The notes beneath the pieces are model-generated. The model saw nothing but the letters and a program-made list of their open reading frames with translations, was not told the origin of the DNA and ran no database searches. 6,337 nt of DNA from Thermoanaerobaculia bacterium (GTDB taxonomy: Bacteria; Acidobacteriota; Thermoanaerobaculia; Multivoradales; JAHEKO01), in NCBI GenBank assembly GCA_029287645.1, contig JARFQS010000264.1:1-6337 (forward strand), written 5' to 3'. Shown here piece after piece: positions 1 to 6,337 of this stretch (positions within the stretch are counted from its first letter, which is position 1; the number at the start of each line of letters is the position of its first letter). A program made the translations under genes and the position numbers.

Positions 1-760
1 TGCCACGATCGGCCTCTATTACTGCTTCCAGGGAAAACTGGACCGGGCTTCATCCGAGAGCGGGATAGCCCAGCAGGCAGCCAAGGGAAGTCATAACCCC
101 ACGGCTCAAGCGTTGACGCAAGCGGTGGTCGGGATCATCCACTCCTCGAAGGGACTCCACGCCGATGCGAGGGAGCATCTCCAGACGGCGGTCATATCGA
201 CCAGTGAGACCGCTCAGACCTTCTGGCGCTCGATGGCGCTGACCTATCTCGGCGATGCTCTCTACGAACTGAGTGAGTACGATGAGGCCCAAACTCGATA
301 TCGACAGGGAATTGCCACCCTCGAGGGACTGGGCGATCTTCTTCCATCCTGGCAGAGTGTCATGCGGTTACGGATCGCCAGGGCAAGGGCAGCGGCCGGG
401 AATACCGATATCCGACTCGAAGACCTGCGCGACTGGCGCCGCGCGAATCGACTCCGGTTCCTCGAAGGACTCACGGCCCGGCTCATTGCGCAGGTCCTCC
501 TGACCGTAGAGGAGCCCGAGCTCGAAGAAGCCCAACGGTGGGTCGAGACCGCAATTGCCGCCGATCGAGCCAACGGTCTACAGCTCGATCTGGCCCACGA
601 CCACGTGTGTTTGGCGCAAGTCCACCAGGGAAGGGACGATCGAAAGACGATGCGCCTGAGCCTGGAGCGAGCTCGAGACCTGTTCCGCGAGTGTGGCTCC
701 GAGGGTTACTTCGAGGAGATGGAGCGTCGGCTCGGAGCTCCGACCGAGATCGGCATCTAA
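1..760 (+). CDS. C-terminal part of a TPR-like helical-repeat protein (5' end outside window)
   Basis: The frame is open from base 2 without a stop and ends at TAA (758-760), giving 252 visible residues; the true start lies to the left. The TTG at 113 is an internal Leu codon, not a credible start. The visible part is almost wholly alpha-helical, with repeated amphipathic pairs of TPR style, for example around residues 75-110 (ALTYLGDALYELSEYDEAQ), 175-200 (EEAQRWVETAIAAD) and a last pair near 205-245 ending in LERARDLFRECGS. I see no catalytic motif, signal peptide or membrane segment. Arrays of this kind ending in a similar A-x-x-LF-x-x-CG helix are common at the C-terminus of large multidomain regulators: AAA-ATPase/adenylate cyclase proteins, LuxR/MalT-like activators and Ser/Thr kinases. 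Which of these it belongs to cannot be told here. It runs towards the pyruvate dehydrogenase operon and overlaps lpd by 4 bp; a functional link is not implied. Confidence 0.75.
   Translation, partial: ATIGLYYCFQGKLDRASSESGIAQQAAKGSHNPTAQALTQAVVGIIHSSKGLHADAREHLQTAVISTSETAQTFWRSMALTYLGDALYELSEYDEAQTRYRQGIATLEGLGDLLPSWQSVMRLRIARARAAAGNTDIRLEDLRDWRRANRLRFLEGLTARLIAQVLLTVEEPELEEAQRWVETAIAADRANGLQLDLAHDHVCLAQVHQGRDDRKTMRLSLERARDLFRECGSEGYFEEMERRLGAPTEIGI
726..748. repeat. GC-rich palindrome beside the convergent stop codons
   Basis: TCGGAGCTCCGA (732-743) is a perfect 12-bp palindrome. Flanking bases add alternative arms: GTCGG (726-730) with CCGAC (740-744), and CTCGG (731-735) with CCGAG (744-748). 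It lies inside the end of the plus-strand gene and begins about 9 nt past the lpdA stop on the minus strand. Neither strand has a T-tract after it, so it is not a classical intrinsic terminator. It could slow polymerase or protect the 3' end of the PDH transcript (inference). Confidence 0.45.
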
Positions 761-2172
761 CCACTCTTCGGTACGTAGAGATCCGTGATCGTGCCTTCGA
801 AGGCTTCGGCGGCGAGCGCGACTGTCTCGGACAGGGTCGGGTGAGGGTGGATGGTGAGGCTCAAATCCGCTGCCTCGCAGCCCATCTCGATCGCCAACGC
901 GACCTCGGCGATCAGATCGCCGGCAATCGGACCCACGATTCCCGCTCCCAGAACCCTCTTCGTCTCGGGATCGAAGAGGATCTTGGTGAGACCATCGCTC
1001 CTTCCCATGCCGAGCGATCGCCCACTGGCGGACCACGGGAAGGCTCCCTTCTCGTAGGCTATTCCTCTTTCGGCGGCATCGGTTTCGTTCAACCCCACCC
1101 AAGCGATCTCCGGATCGGTGTAGGCCACCGAGGGGATGACACTGGCCTCGAAACCGCTCTTGAGTCCGGCTGCCACCTCCGCCGCCACCTTGCCCTCGTG
1201 AGTCGCCTTGTGAGCCAGCATCGGCTGACCGGTCACGTCACCAATGGCAAAGATGTGCGCTACGTTGGTGCGCTGTTGCGAATCGACCGAGATGAATCCT
1301 CGCTCATCGACAGCGAGTCCGGCCGCTTCTGCACCGACGAGATCTCCATTGGGTCGCCTGCCAACCGACACCAGAACCCGGTCGAAGGTACTCGGCTCCG
1401 GAGCCTTTTCGCCTTCGAAAGTCACCTTCAGGCCGCCTTTCAGGGCCTTCACTCCGGACACTTTCGTCTCCAGGTGGATCTTGGCCTTGTAGCGACGCTT
1501 CAACCGTCGCTCGAGCGGCTTGACGAGATCGCGATCACAGCCGGGAATCAGTCCGTCCAGCATCTCGACAAGGGTGAGCTCCGAGCCCAGCGCACCGTAG
1601 ACCATCGCCATCTCCAGACCGATGATGCCACCGCCGATGACCAGCAGGCGCTTCGGAATGTCCTCGAGCTCGAGGGCTCCGGTGGAATCGATCACCCGCG
1701 GGTCGTCATAGGGAATGCCGGGTATCTCCACGACCCGCGAGCCGACGGCGACGATCGCATTGTCGAAGCGAATCGTCCTCGACTCCGACCCCGATTCGAC
1801 CGAGAGGCTATGGGCCGAAGTGAATCGGCCCTCTCCCTGTACCACCTCTACCTTGCGCTGCTTGGCCAGGGCCGCGAGCCCCTTGGTCAGCCGATCGACA
1901 ACCGACTGCTTGAATCCCCGGATCTTGTCGAGGTCCAGCTTCGGCTTCCCGAAGACCACTCCGTGTCGATCCAGATCGGCGGCTTCTTCCATCACTCGGG
2001 CCACATGCAGCAGTGCTTTCGAGGGAATGCACCCGACATTCAGGCAAACCCCTCCGAGCCTCGAATGACGCTCGACGAGGACGACCTTCTGGCCCAGATC
2101 GGCGGCCCGAAACGCCGCGGTGTAACCGCCGGGTCCGCCGCCGAGCACGAGGACATCTGTACTTTCTTCCAT
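757..2172 (-). CDS. lpdA: Dihydrolipoamide dehydrogenase, E3 of pyruvate dehydrogenase complex
   Basis: Cytoplasmic FAD flavoenzyme (EC 1.8.1.4) that reoxidises dihydrolipoyl-E2 and reduces NAD+. Its 471 residues match the usual length (E. coli Lpd is about 474). In order: FAD-binding Rossmann motif GGGPGG (residues 11-16), redox-active disulfide CLNVGC (Cys43, Cys48) followed by IPSK, NAD-binding motif GGGIIG (180-185), FAD-contacting AIGD segment in the last third, and the C-terminal dimer-interface pair His444/Glu449 in HPTLSE. All key residues are present. I chose ATG at 2172 because a GAGGA Shine-Dalgarno lies 8 nt upstream and the Rossmann strand begins at residue 6, as in the family. 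The TTG at 2223 would add 17 residues of low-complexity sequence inside aceF. It is the last gene of the operon, 11 bp after aceF. The E3 may also serve 2-oxoglutarate dehydrogenase or the glycine cleavage system; placement in the operon argues that PDHc is its main partner. Confidence 0.97.
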   Translation of the reverse strand: MEESTDVLVLGGGPGGYTAAFRAADLGQKVVLVERHSRLGGVCLNVGCIPSKALLHVARVMEEAADLDRHGVVFGKPKLDLDKIRGFKQSVVDRLTKGLAALAKQRKVEVVQGEGRFTSAHSLSVESGSESRTIRFDNAIVAVGSRVVEIPGIPYDDPRVIDSTGALELEDIPKRLLVIGGGIIGLEMAMVYGALGSELTLVEMLDGLIPGCDRDLVKPLERRLKRRYKAKIHLETKVSGVKALKGGLKVTFEGEKAPEPSTFDRVLVSVGRRPNGDLVGAEAAGLAVDERGFISVDSQQRTNVAHIFAIGDVTGQPMLAHKATHEGKVAAEVAAGLKSGFEASVIPSVAYTDPEIAWVGLNETDAAERGIAYEKGAFPWSASGRSLGMGRSDGLTKILFDPETKRVLGAGIVGPIAGDLIAEVALAIEMGCEAADLSLTIHPHPTLSETVALAAEAFEGTITDLYVPKSG

Positions 2173-2180
2173 TTCTGGAT

Positions 2181-2185
2181 TCCTC
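2181..2185 (-). promoter_or_regulatory. Ribosome binding site of lpdA, overlapping the aceF stop
   Basis: The minus strand reads TGAGGAATCCAGAAATG. GAGGA lies 8 nt before the lpdA ATG, and its first two bases are the GA of the aceF TGA stop. The arrangement is the same as at the aceE-aceF junction. Confidence 0.75.
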
Positions 2186-3494
2186 AAAGAAGGAGACGGC
2201 GCAGGTCCGAGAGCAGCCCACAAAGGTAGGTCGTGAAGCGAACACCCAGGGCACCGTCGATGACTCGGTGATCATAGGAGAGGGACACGGGAAGCATCAG
2301 TCTCGGAACGAACTCCTCACCGTTCCAGATCGGCTTCATCGCCGCCCTCGAGACTCCGAGTATCGCCACTTCAGGAGCGTTGACGATAGGCGTGAAATCG
2401 GTCCCGCCGATGCCCCCGAGGCTGGTGATCGTGAAGGATGCGCCCTGGATCTGGTCGGGCCTCAGCTTGCCCTGGCGGGCCTGCTCACTGGTCTCGGCCA
2501 ACTCCCTCGCCAGCTCCATGATCCCCTTCTGGTCGACATCGCGAATGACCGGCACCATCAGGCCCTGCTCCGTGTCGACCGCCACTCCCAGGTGGTAGTA
2601 GTCCTTCAGGATCACGTGCTCGCCATCGGGGTCGAGCGAGCTATTGACACGCGGAAACCGTTGCAGCGCGCCAACCGCCGCTTTCATCAGAAAAGCCACG
2701 GGAGTGAGCTTGAAGCCCTGAGCCTTGGCCTCTTCGGCGTTGGCGCGGCGGAAAGCGTCCATCTCGGTGATGTCGGCTTCGTCGTGCTGGGTGACGTGCG
2801 GCACATGCAGCCAGCTTCGATGTACATTGGTCTTGGAGATCGACTGGATGCGGGTCAGCGGTCGACGCTCGATCTCCCCGAAACGTGAGAAGTCGACGAC
2901 CGGCATCTCGGGCAATCCCGAGCCCTGGCCCGACGGCTGGGACAGAGTCTTCTTGACATAGCCCTGTACGTCTTCCCTCAGCACACGCCCCTTTCGACCG
3001 GTGCCTTTGACCCTCGACAGGTCCACACCCAACTCGCGGGCATAGCGTCGAATCGCCGGGCTGGCATAGGTGGTGGTGTGCGGGAACTCGTCGACAGCTG
3101 CCGGCGAAAGTTCGGAGGCGGGGGCCTCGACCTCCGGTTCCGGAGACACCTCCACAGGATCGGGCTCGGAAGGTGGAGGACTCTCCTTCGAATCTGCGGA
3201 ATCGGGTTCGGATTCCGCTTCCGCGGCCGTGGCTTCTTCGGCTTCTTCGGCTTCCAAGGCTTCCAAGGTCAGGATGACTGCACCCTGGCCCACCTTGTCA
3301 CCCGTCTTGACCTTGACTTCTACCACCTTGCCGGCGAGCGGGGAAGGCACCTCCATCGTCGCCTTGTCACTCTCCAGGGTGATCAGGGGGTCCTCGATTT
3401 CGATCGCATCCCCGGGGTTCACCAGAACCTCGACAATCTCGACTTCGTCGAAATCCCCGATGTCCGGTACCAGGACTTCTCTCGTCTCGGGCAT
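2184..3494 (-). CDS. aceF: Dihydrolipoamide acetyltransferase, E2 core of pyruvate dehydrogenase complex
   Basis: Transfers the acetyl group from acetyl-dihydrolipoyl-lysine to CoA (EC 2.3.1.12) and forms the structural core to which E1 and E3 bind. The 436 residues divide into one lipoyl domain (about 1-78, lipoylated Lys44 in ESDKATMEVPS), a strongly acidic Glu/Ala/Pro/Ser linker (about 79-142), a peripheral-subunit-binding domain (about 143-181, beginning YASPAIRRYARELGV and containing GTGRKGRV), a short second linker, and the CAT-like catalytic domain (about 205-436). The catalytic motif SYDHRVIDG supplies His409 and Asp413, and the SLGGIGGTDFTPIVN segment is also typical. The catalytic domain closely resembles that of proteobacterial AceF, but E. 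coli AceF has three lipoyl domains and this protein has one. ATG at 3494 is preceded by GGGAG with a 7-nt spacer. It needs lipoylation by LipA/LipB or LplA, none of which is in view. The gene sits 11 bp from both neighbours. Confidence 0.97.
   Translation of the reverse strand: MPETREVLVPDIGDFDEVEIVEVLVNPGDAIEIEDPLITLESDKATMEVPSPLAGKVVEVKVKTGDKVGQGAVILTLEALEAEEAEEATAAEAESEPDSADSKESPPPSEPDPVEVSPEPEVEAPASELSPAAVDEFPHTTTYASPAIRRYARELGVDLSRVKGTGRKGRVLREDVQGYVKKTLSQPSGQGSGLPEMPVVDFSRFGEIERRPLTRIQSISKTNVHRSWLHVPHVTQHDEADITEMDAFRRANAEEAKAQGFKLTPVAFLMKAAVGALQRFPRVNSSLDPDGEHVILKDYYHLGVAVDTEQGLMVPVIRDVDQKGIMELARELAETSEQARQGKLRPDQIQGASFTITSLGGIGGTDFTPIVNAPEVAILGVSRAAMKPIWNGEEFVPRLMLPVSLSYDHRVIDGALGVRFTTYLCGLLSDLRRLLL
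3231..3266 (-). repeat. Four tandem 9-bp units in the E2 linker of aceF
   Basis: On the plus strand the units are ggcttcttc (3231-3239), the same again (3240-3248), ggcttccaa (3249-3257) and the same again (3258-3266). On the coding strand they give LEA-LEA-EEA-EEA, residues 77-88, at the exit of the lipoyl domain. The identical adjacent pairs indicate recent in-frame tandem duplication, which a flexible linker would tolerate. Confidence 0.85.
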
Positions 3495-3501
3495 CCGTCA
3501 G

Positions 3502-3506
3502 CTCCC
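3502..3506 (-). promoter_or_regulatory. Ribosome binding site of aceF, overlapping the aceE stop
   Basis: The minus strand reads TAGGGAGCTGACGGATG. GGGAG lies 7 nt before the aceF ATG, and its first G is the last base of the aceE TAG stop codon. A ribosome terminating on aceE would stand on this site, so coupled re-initiation is likely (inference). Confidence 0.75.
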
Positions 3507-6199
3507 TACACCGTCCACGGCTCTGGGGCCTCTGGGTCGATGTCGTACTTTTCAATCGCCTCAGCCGCCTTCGAGATCGCAACGGTGCCTTCGTCCGCCA
3601 GGGCCTTGAGCGCTGTCACGGCGACGTTATAGCGGTCGACCTCGAAAAAGCGCCGCAGCTGCTTCCGGGTGTCACTGCGGCCGAATCCATCCGTGCCCAG
3701 GGTCAGATAGCGGCCGGGCACGTAGGGCCGGATCTGGTCGGCCACCGCCTTCATGTAGTCCGTCGATGCGATTACAGGGCCCTGCTGGCCCTCGAGGCAC
3801 TGCTCGACATAGCTCTGCTTGCGCTTGGCGGTCGGGTGGAGGCGGTTCCAGCGCTCGATCGCCAACCCGTCCCTGCGCAGCTCGGTGAAGCTGGTGGCGC
3901 TCCAAATATCGGACTCCACTCCGAAGTCCTGCTGCAGGAGCTCGGCTCCGGCGATGACCTCGCGCAGAATCGAGCCGCTGCCCAGGAGTTGCACGCGGGG
4001 CTTGGCTGACTTGGCCTTGCCGCCAGGCCCCTTCCGCAGCAGGTACATGCCCTTGCAGATGCCCTCCTCGACCCCTTTCGGCATGGGTGGATGCACGTAG
4101 TTCTCGTTCAGCAGTGTTATGTAGTAGAAGACCGACTCGTCGTCCGCGTACATCCTCTTCAGGCCGTCCTGGAGGATCACCGCCAGCTCGTAGCCGTAGG
4201 ACGGATCGTAGGAGCGGCAGTTGGGCACCGTGGAGGACAACAGGTGGCTGTGGCCGTCCTGGTGCTGGAGCCCTTCTCCGTTGAGGGTGGTGCGCCCCGA
4301 GGTGGCCCCCATGAGGAAACCCTTGGCTTGCATGTCGGCCGCTGCCCAGATGAGGTCGCCGACCCGTTGGAACCCGAACATGGAGTAGAAGATGAAGAAC
4401 GGCACCATCGGGATGCCATGATTGACGTGTGAGGTGCCGGCGGCGATCCACGACGACAGCGACCCGGCTTCGGAAATGCCCTCCTGCAGGATCTGCCCAT
4501 GCTTCTCTTCGCGGTAGTAGGCCAGCTGATCCGCATCCTCGGGCGTGTAGAGCTGCCCGGTGGGCGCGTAGATGCCGACCTGACGGAACATCCCCTCCAT
4601 ACCGAAGGTCCGCGCCTCGTCGGCCACGATCGGAACGATGTGCTCCTTGATCTGCTTGTCACGGGTCAGGGACATGAGGAGTCGCACGAAAGCCATGGTG
4701 GTGGAGACTTCGCGATCGCCGCTGCCTTCCGTCACCGCGCTGAAAGTGGATAGCTCGGGGACCTCCAACTTCTCTGCCGCTTCGGGCCGCCGAAGGGGGA
4801 TGAAGCCTCCCAGAGCCTCGCGGCGCTCGCGCAGGTACCGCATGGGAGCGCTGTCTTCAGCCGGCTTGTAGAAAGGCAGCTCCTCGACGCGGTCCTCGGC
4901 GATGGGAATGTTGAACCGGTCGCGGAATTTGTGCAGCTCCTCCTCGCCCATCTTCTTCTGCTGATGGGTGATGTTCTGGCCCTCGCCGGCTTCGCCCATG
5001 CCGTAGCCCTTGACCGTCTTGGCCAGGATGACGGTCGGCTGGCCGGTGTGTTTGACCGCAGCCGCATACGCCGCATACACCTTCTGGGGGTCGTGCCCGC
5101 CTCGACCCAGCCGCCAGAGCTCCTGATCGGACATGTTCGCCACCATCTCCGCCAACTCCGGATAGGCACCGAAGAAGTGCTTGCGAATGTAGTCGCCATC
5201 GGCCGTCACGTAGGCCTGGTATTCACCGTCGAGGGTCTCTTCCATTCTCTTGCGCAGAAGTCCGGAGGAGTCCTTGGCCAGGAGAGGATCCCAGTTCGAC
5301 CCCCAAACGACCTTGATGACGTTCCACCCGGCACCTCGAAAGACCGCCTCGAGCTCCTGGATGATCTTGCCGTTGCCGCGCACCGGGCCGTCGAGGCGCT
5401 GCAGATTGCAGTTGATGACGAAGATGAGATTGTCCAGCTTCTCCCGGGAGCCCAGAGAGATGGCTCCCAGCGATTCCGGCTCGTCCATTTCGCCGTCGCC
5501 GAGAAAGGCCCACACCTTGCGACCCTCGGTGTCGATGATCCCCCGGTTGTGCAGGTACTTCATGAAGCGTGCCTGGTAGATCGCCGATATCGAGGTCAGG
5601 CCCATGGAGACGGTCGGGAAGCGCCAGAAGCCCGGCATGAGCCACGGATGGGGATAGGAGGGAAGGCCCTTGCCCTCCACCTCCTGGCGGAAATTGGCCA
5701 ACTGCTCTTCGGTGATCCGGCCTTCGAGAAAGGCCCGTGCGTAGACGCCCGGTGAGCTGTGCCCCTGGAGCATCACCAGGTCGCAGCGGTGATCGTCGCC
5801 GGGGCCATGGAAGAAGTGATTGAAGCCGACCTCCAGCAGGGTCGCCACGGACTGATAGGTGGCGATGTGACCTCCGAGATCTCGACCCTCTCGATTCGCC
5901 CTCACCACCATGGCCATGGCGTTCCACCGGATGATGCTCTTGATCCGACGCTCCAGTGCTGGATCGCCCTGGCGCCGCTCTTCCTGGTGGACGGGGATGG
6001 TATTCAGGTAGGCCGTCGTCGCGTTGTAAGGCAGATATGCGCCCGAGCGCCGCGCCTTGTCGACCAGGGATTCGATCAGAAAATGAGCTCTCTCCGGGCC
6101 GTCTCTCTCGATGACCTCCTCGAGCGCTTCCTTCCACTCTCGAGTCTCCTCGGAGTCGAGATCCTGCTCGAGGGGATTGATGTCTGGTTCCGTACTCAT
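3506..6199 (-). CDS. aceE: Pyruvate dehydrogenase E1 component, homodimeric type
   Basis: Thiamine-diphosphate-dependent decarboxylase (EC 1.2.4.1) that converts pyruvate to CO2 and reductively acetylates the lipoyl group of E2. The 897 residues fit the homodimeric AceE class (E. coli about 887), not the split alpha/beta type. Recognisable sites, offset by about five from E. coli: His111 (LGGHIA), His147 (QGHSSPG), the thiamine-diphosphate/Mg motif GDGEMDE at 234-240 followed by NCNLQRLDG (Asp235, Asn265 and Gln267 as Mg ligands), the mobile active-site loop with His412 (GQNITHQ), the cofactor-activating Glu of EGISEAG (about 577), and the NGEGLQHQDGHSH block. All expected catalytic residues are seen, with no frameshift. 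ATG at 6199 is chosen because GAGGTGA lies 7 nt upstream and the protein then begins with the short acidic helix usual for AceE. The in-frame GTG at 6241 would add 14 Arg/Pro/Gly-rich residues and has no good SD. It is the first gene of the operon, so its leader probably controls all three; no pdhR-like regulator is in view. Confidence 0.98.
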   Translation of the reverse strand: MSTEPDINPLEQDLDSEETREWKEALEEVIERDGPERAHFLIESLVDKARRSGAYLPYNATTAYLNTIPVHQEERRQGDPALERRIKSIIRWNAMAMVVRANREGRDLGGHIATYQSVATLLEVGFNHFFHGPGDDHRCDLVMLQGHSSPGVYARAFLEGRITEEQLANFRQEVEGKGLPSYPHPWLMPGFWRFPTVSMGLTSISAIYQARFMKYLHNRGIIDTEGRKVWAFLGDGEMDEPESLGAISLGSREKLDNLIFVINCNLQRLDGPVRGNGKIIQELEAVFRGAGWNVIKVVWGSNWDPLLAKDSSGLLRKRMEETLDGEYQAYVTADGDYIRKHFFGAYPELAEMVANMSDQELWRLGRGGHDPQKVYAAYAAAVKHTGQPTVILAKTVKGYGMGEAGEGQNITHQQKKMGEEELHKFRDRFNIPIAEDRVEELPFYKPAEDSAPMRYLRERREALGGFIPLRRPEAAEKLEVPELSTFSAVTEGSGDREVSTTMAFVRLLMSLTRDKQIKEHIVPIVADEARTFGMEGMFRQVGIYAPTGQLYTPEDADQLAYYREEKHGQILQEGISEAGSLSSWIAAGTSHVNHGIPMVPFFIFYSMFGFQRVGDLIWAAADMQAKGFLMGATSGRTTLNGEGLQHQDGHSHLLSSTVPNCRSYDPSYGYELAVILQDGLKRMYADDESVFYYITLLNENYVHPPMPKGVEEGICKGMYLLRKGPGGKAKSAKPRVQLLGSGSILREVIAGAELLQQDFGVESDIWSATSFTELRRDGLAIERWNRLHPTAKRKQSYVEQCLEGQQGPVIASTDYMKAVADQIRPYVPGRYLTLGTDGFGRSDTRKQLRRFFEVDRYNVAVTALKALADEGTVAISKAAEAIEKYDIDPEAPEPWTV

Positions 6200-6337
6200 G
6201 ACTCCTTCACCTCGAGGCCTCCTGGAGGGGCTTCGAATCACCCCACCGGGCCTCTAGCTTCTACTTCTTCGCGATGTGTTCCGCGAGCGCCGGCGTATTC
6301 TACGTCACCATCCACCAGGTAGGGGCCACCTCAGCCC
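6200..6337 (-). other. Upstream region and leader of aceE, no gene recognised
   Basis: The 138 bp before aceE are the only non-coding stretch in the window and probably hold at least part of the operon leader. Every minus-strand frame is closed by stops, and plus-strand frames give no credible gene. A TAGAAT hexamer (6297-6302, minus strand; five of six matches to the -10 consensus) is present, but no good -35 lies 16-18 bp upstream of it. The start-proximal part is dense in CCTC/GAGG palindromes: GAGGCCTC at 6214-6221 and CCTCGAGG at 6210-6217 overlap each other and the ribosome binding site. I see no PdhR-like operator and no recognisable riboswitch. The main promoter may lie beyond the window. 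Confidence 0.4.
6207..6213 (-). promoter_or_regulatory. Ribosome binding site of aceE
   Basis: On the minus strand GAGGTGA stands 7 nt before the ATG at 6199 and matches seven consecutive bases of the anti-Shine-Dalgarno complement. A second purine block, AAGGAG (6202-6207), is only 2 nt from the ATG and too close to act for this start. The site decides between ATG 6199 and the upstream GTG 6241. Confidence 0.7.

Noticed and set aside
2170..2223. TTG at 2223 as an extended lpdA start
   Set aside because: It would overlap aceF by 40 bp and add a 17-residue tail before the Rossmann strand. ATG 2172 has a good SD and the usual family start.
538..2229. A 563-codon plus-strand open frame antisense to lpdA
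   Set aside because: It covers the end of the TPR gene and the whole of lpdA. It is rich in Arg, Gly, Asp and Ser with no domain pattern, while lpdA has every family motif. Long antisense frames are expected in GC-rich coding DNA.
4931..5755. Long antisense frames over aceE, this 274-codon one and a 304-codon one at 5223-6137 on the minus strand in another phase
   Set aside because: Both are shadows of aceE, which has full-length, motif-complete homology in its own frame. Their translations are low-complexity in character and show no recognisable family.
6197..6241. GTG at 6241 as an N-terminally extended aceE start
   Set aside because: It adds 14 residues unlike any AceE N-terminus and lacks a well-placed SD, while ATG 6199 has GAGGTGA at 7 nt.
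6269..6286. Small inverted repeat TCGCG-N8-CGCGA upstream of aceE as an operator
   Set aside because: The arms are only 5 bp of GC-rich sequence and match no operator I know, so chance is a sufficient explanation.
6297..6302. TAGAAT as the -10 box of a sigma70-type aceE promoter
   Set aside because: No acceptable -35 hexamer is present at 16-18 bp, and the window ends soon after, so it is not listed as a promoter.
6274..6336. Start of a plus-strand gene at ATG 6274, open to the window edge
   Set aside because: Only 21 codons are visible, with no SD before the ATG and no recognisable sequence.
1..6337. CRISPR array, mobile element, toxin-antitoxin or defence system
   Set aside because: Apart from the 138-bp leader the window is filled with identified coding sequence. 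There are no spaced repeats, terminal inverted repeats, transposase or nuclease motifs.

Overview
The window is GC-rich and densely coded. It carries the three structural genes of a bacterial pyruvate dehydrogenase complex (PDHc) on the minus strand, facing the 3' end of an unrelated gene on the plus strand. The E1 is the long homodimeric AceE type, and all three proteins resemble Proteobacteria-like homologues. Together with the GC-rich codon use this suggests a Gram-negative, Proteobacteria-like or similar (for example acidobacterial or deltaproteobacterial) heterotroph. That placement is inference; nothing here fixes the phylum.

Layout, left to right. Bases 1-760 (plus) hold the last 252 codons of a helical-repeat (TPR-like) protein whose N-terminal effector domain lies outside the window. 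Bases 757-2172 (minus) encode dihydrolipoamide dehydrogenase (E3). Bases 2184-3494 (minus) encode dihydrolipoamide acetyltransferase (E2) with one lipoyl domain. Bases 3506-6199 (minus) encode the thiamine-diphosphate-dependent pyruvate dehydrogenase (E1). Bases 6200-6337 are the aceE 5' leader, with no convincing gene. Transcription of the complex runs right to left in the order aceE-aceF-lpd.

The three enzymes form one machine. E1 decarboxylates pyruvate and reductively acetylates the lipoyl-lysine of E2. E2 passes the acetyl group to CoA. E3 reoxidises dihydrolipoyl groups and makes NADH. The two internal junctions are each exactly 11 bp, and in both the Shine-Dalgarno sequence of the downstream gene overlaps the stop codon of the upstream gene. 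This points to a translationally coupled, single-transcript operon. The operon and the plus-strand gene converge and overlap by 4 bp at their stop codons, leaving no intergenic terminator space.

I see no mobile element, CRISPR array, tRNA/rRNA or defence system. The core is ordinary central metabolism. The points worth a second look are small: the mirrored SD/stop junctions, the overlapping convergent stops with a GC palindrome beside them, a tandem 9-bp repeat in the acidic E2 linker, the minimal one-lipoyl E2 paired with an AceE-type E1, and a palindromic aceE leader.
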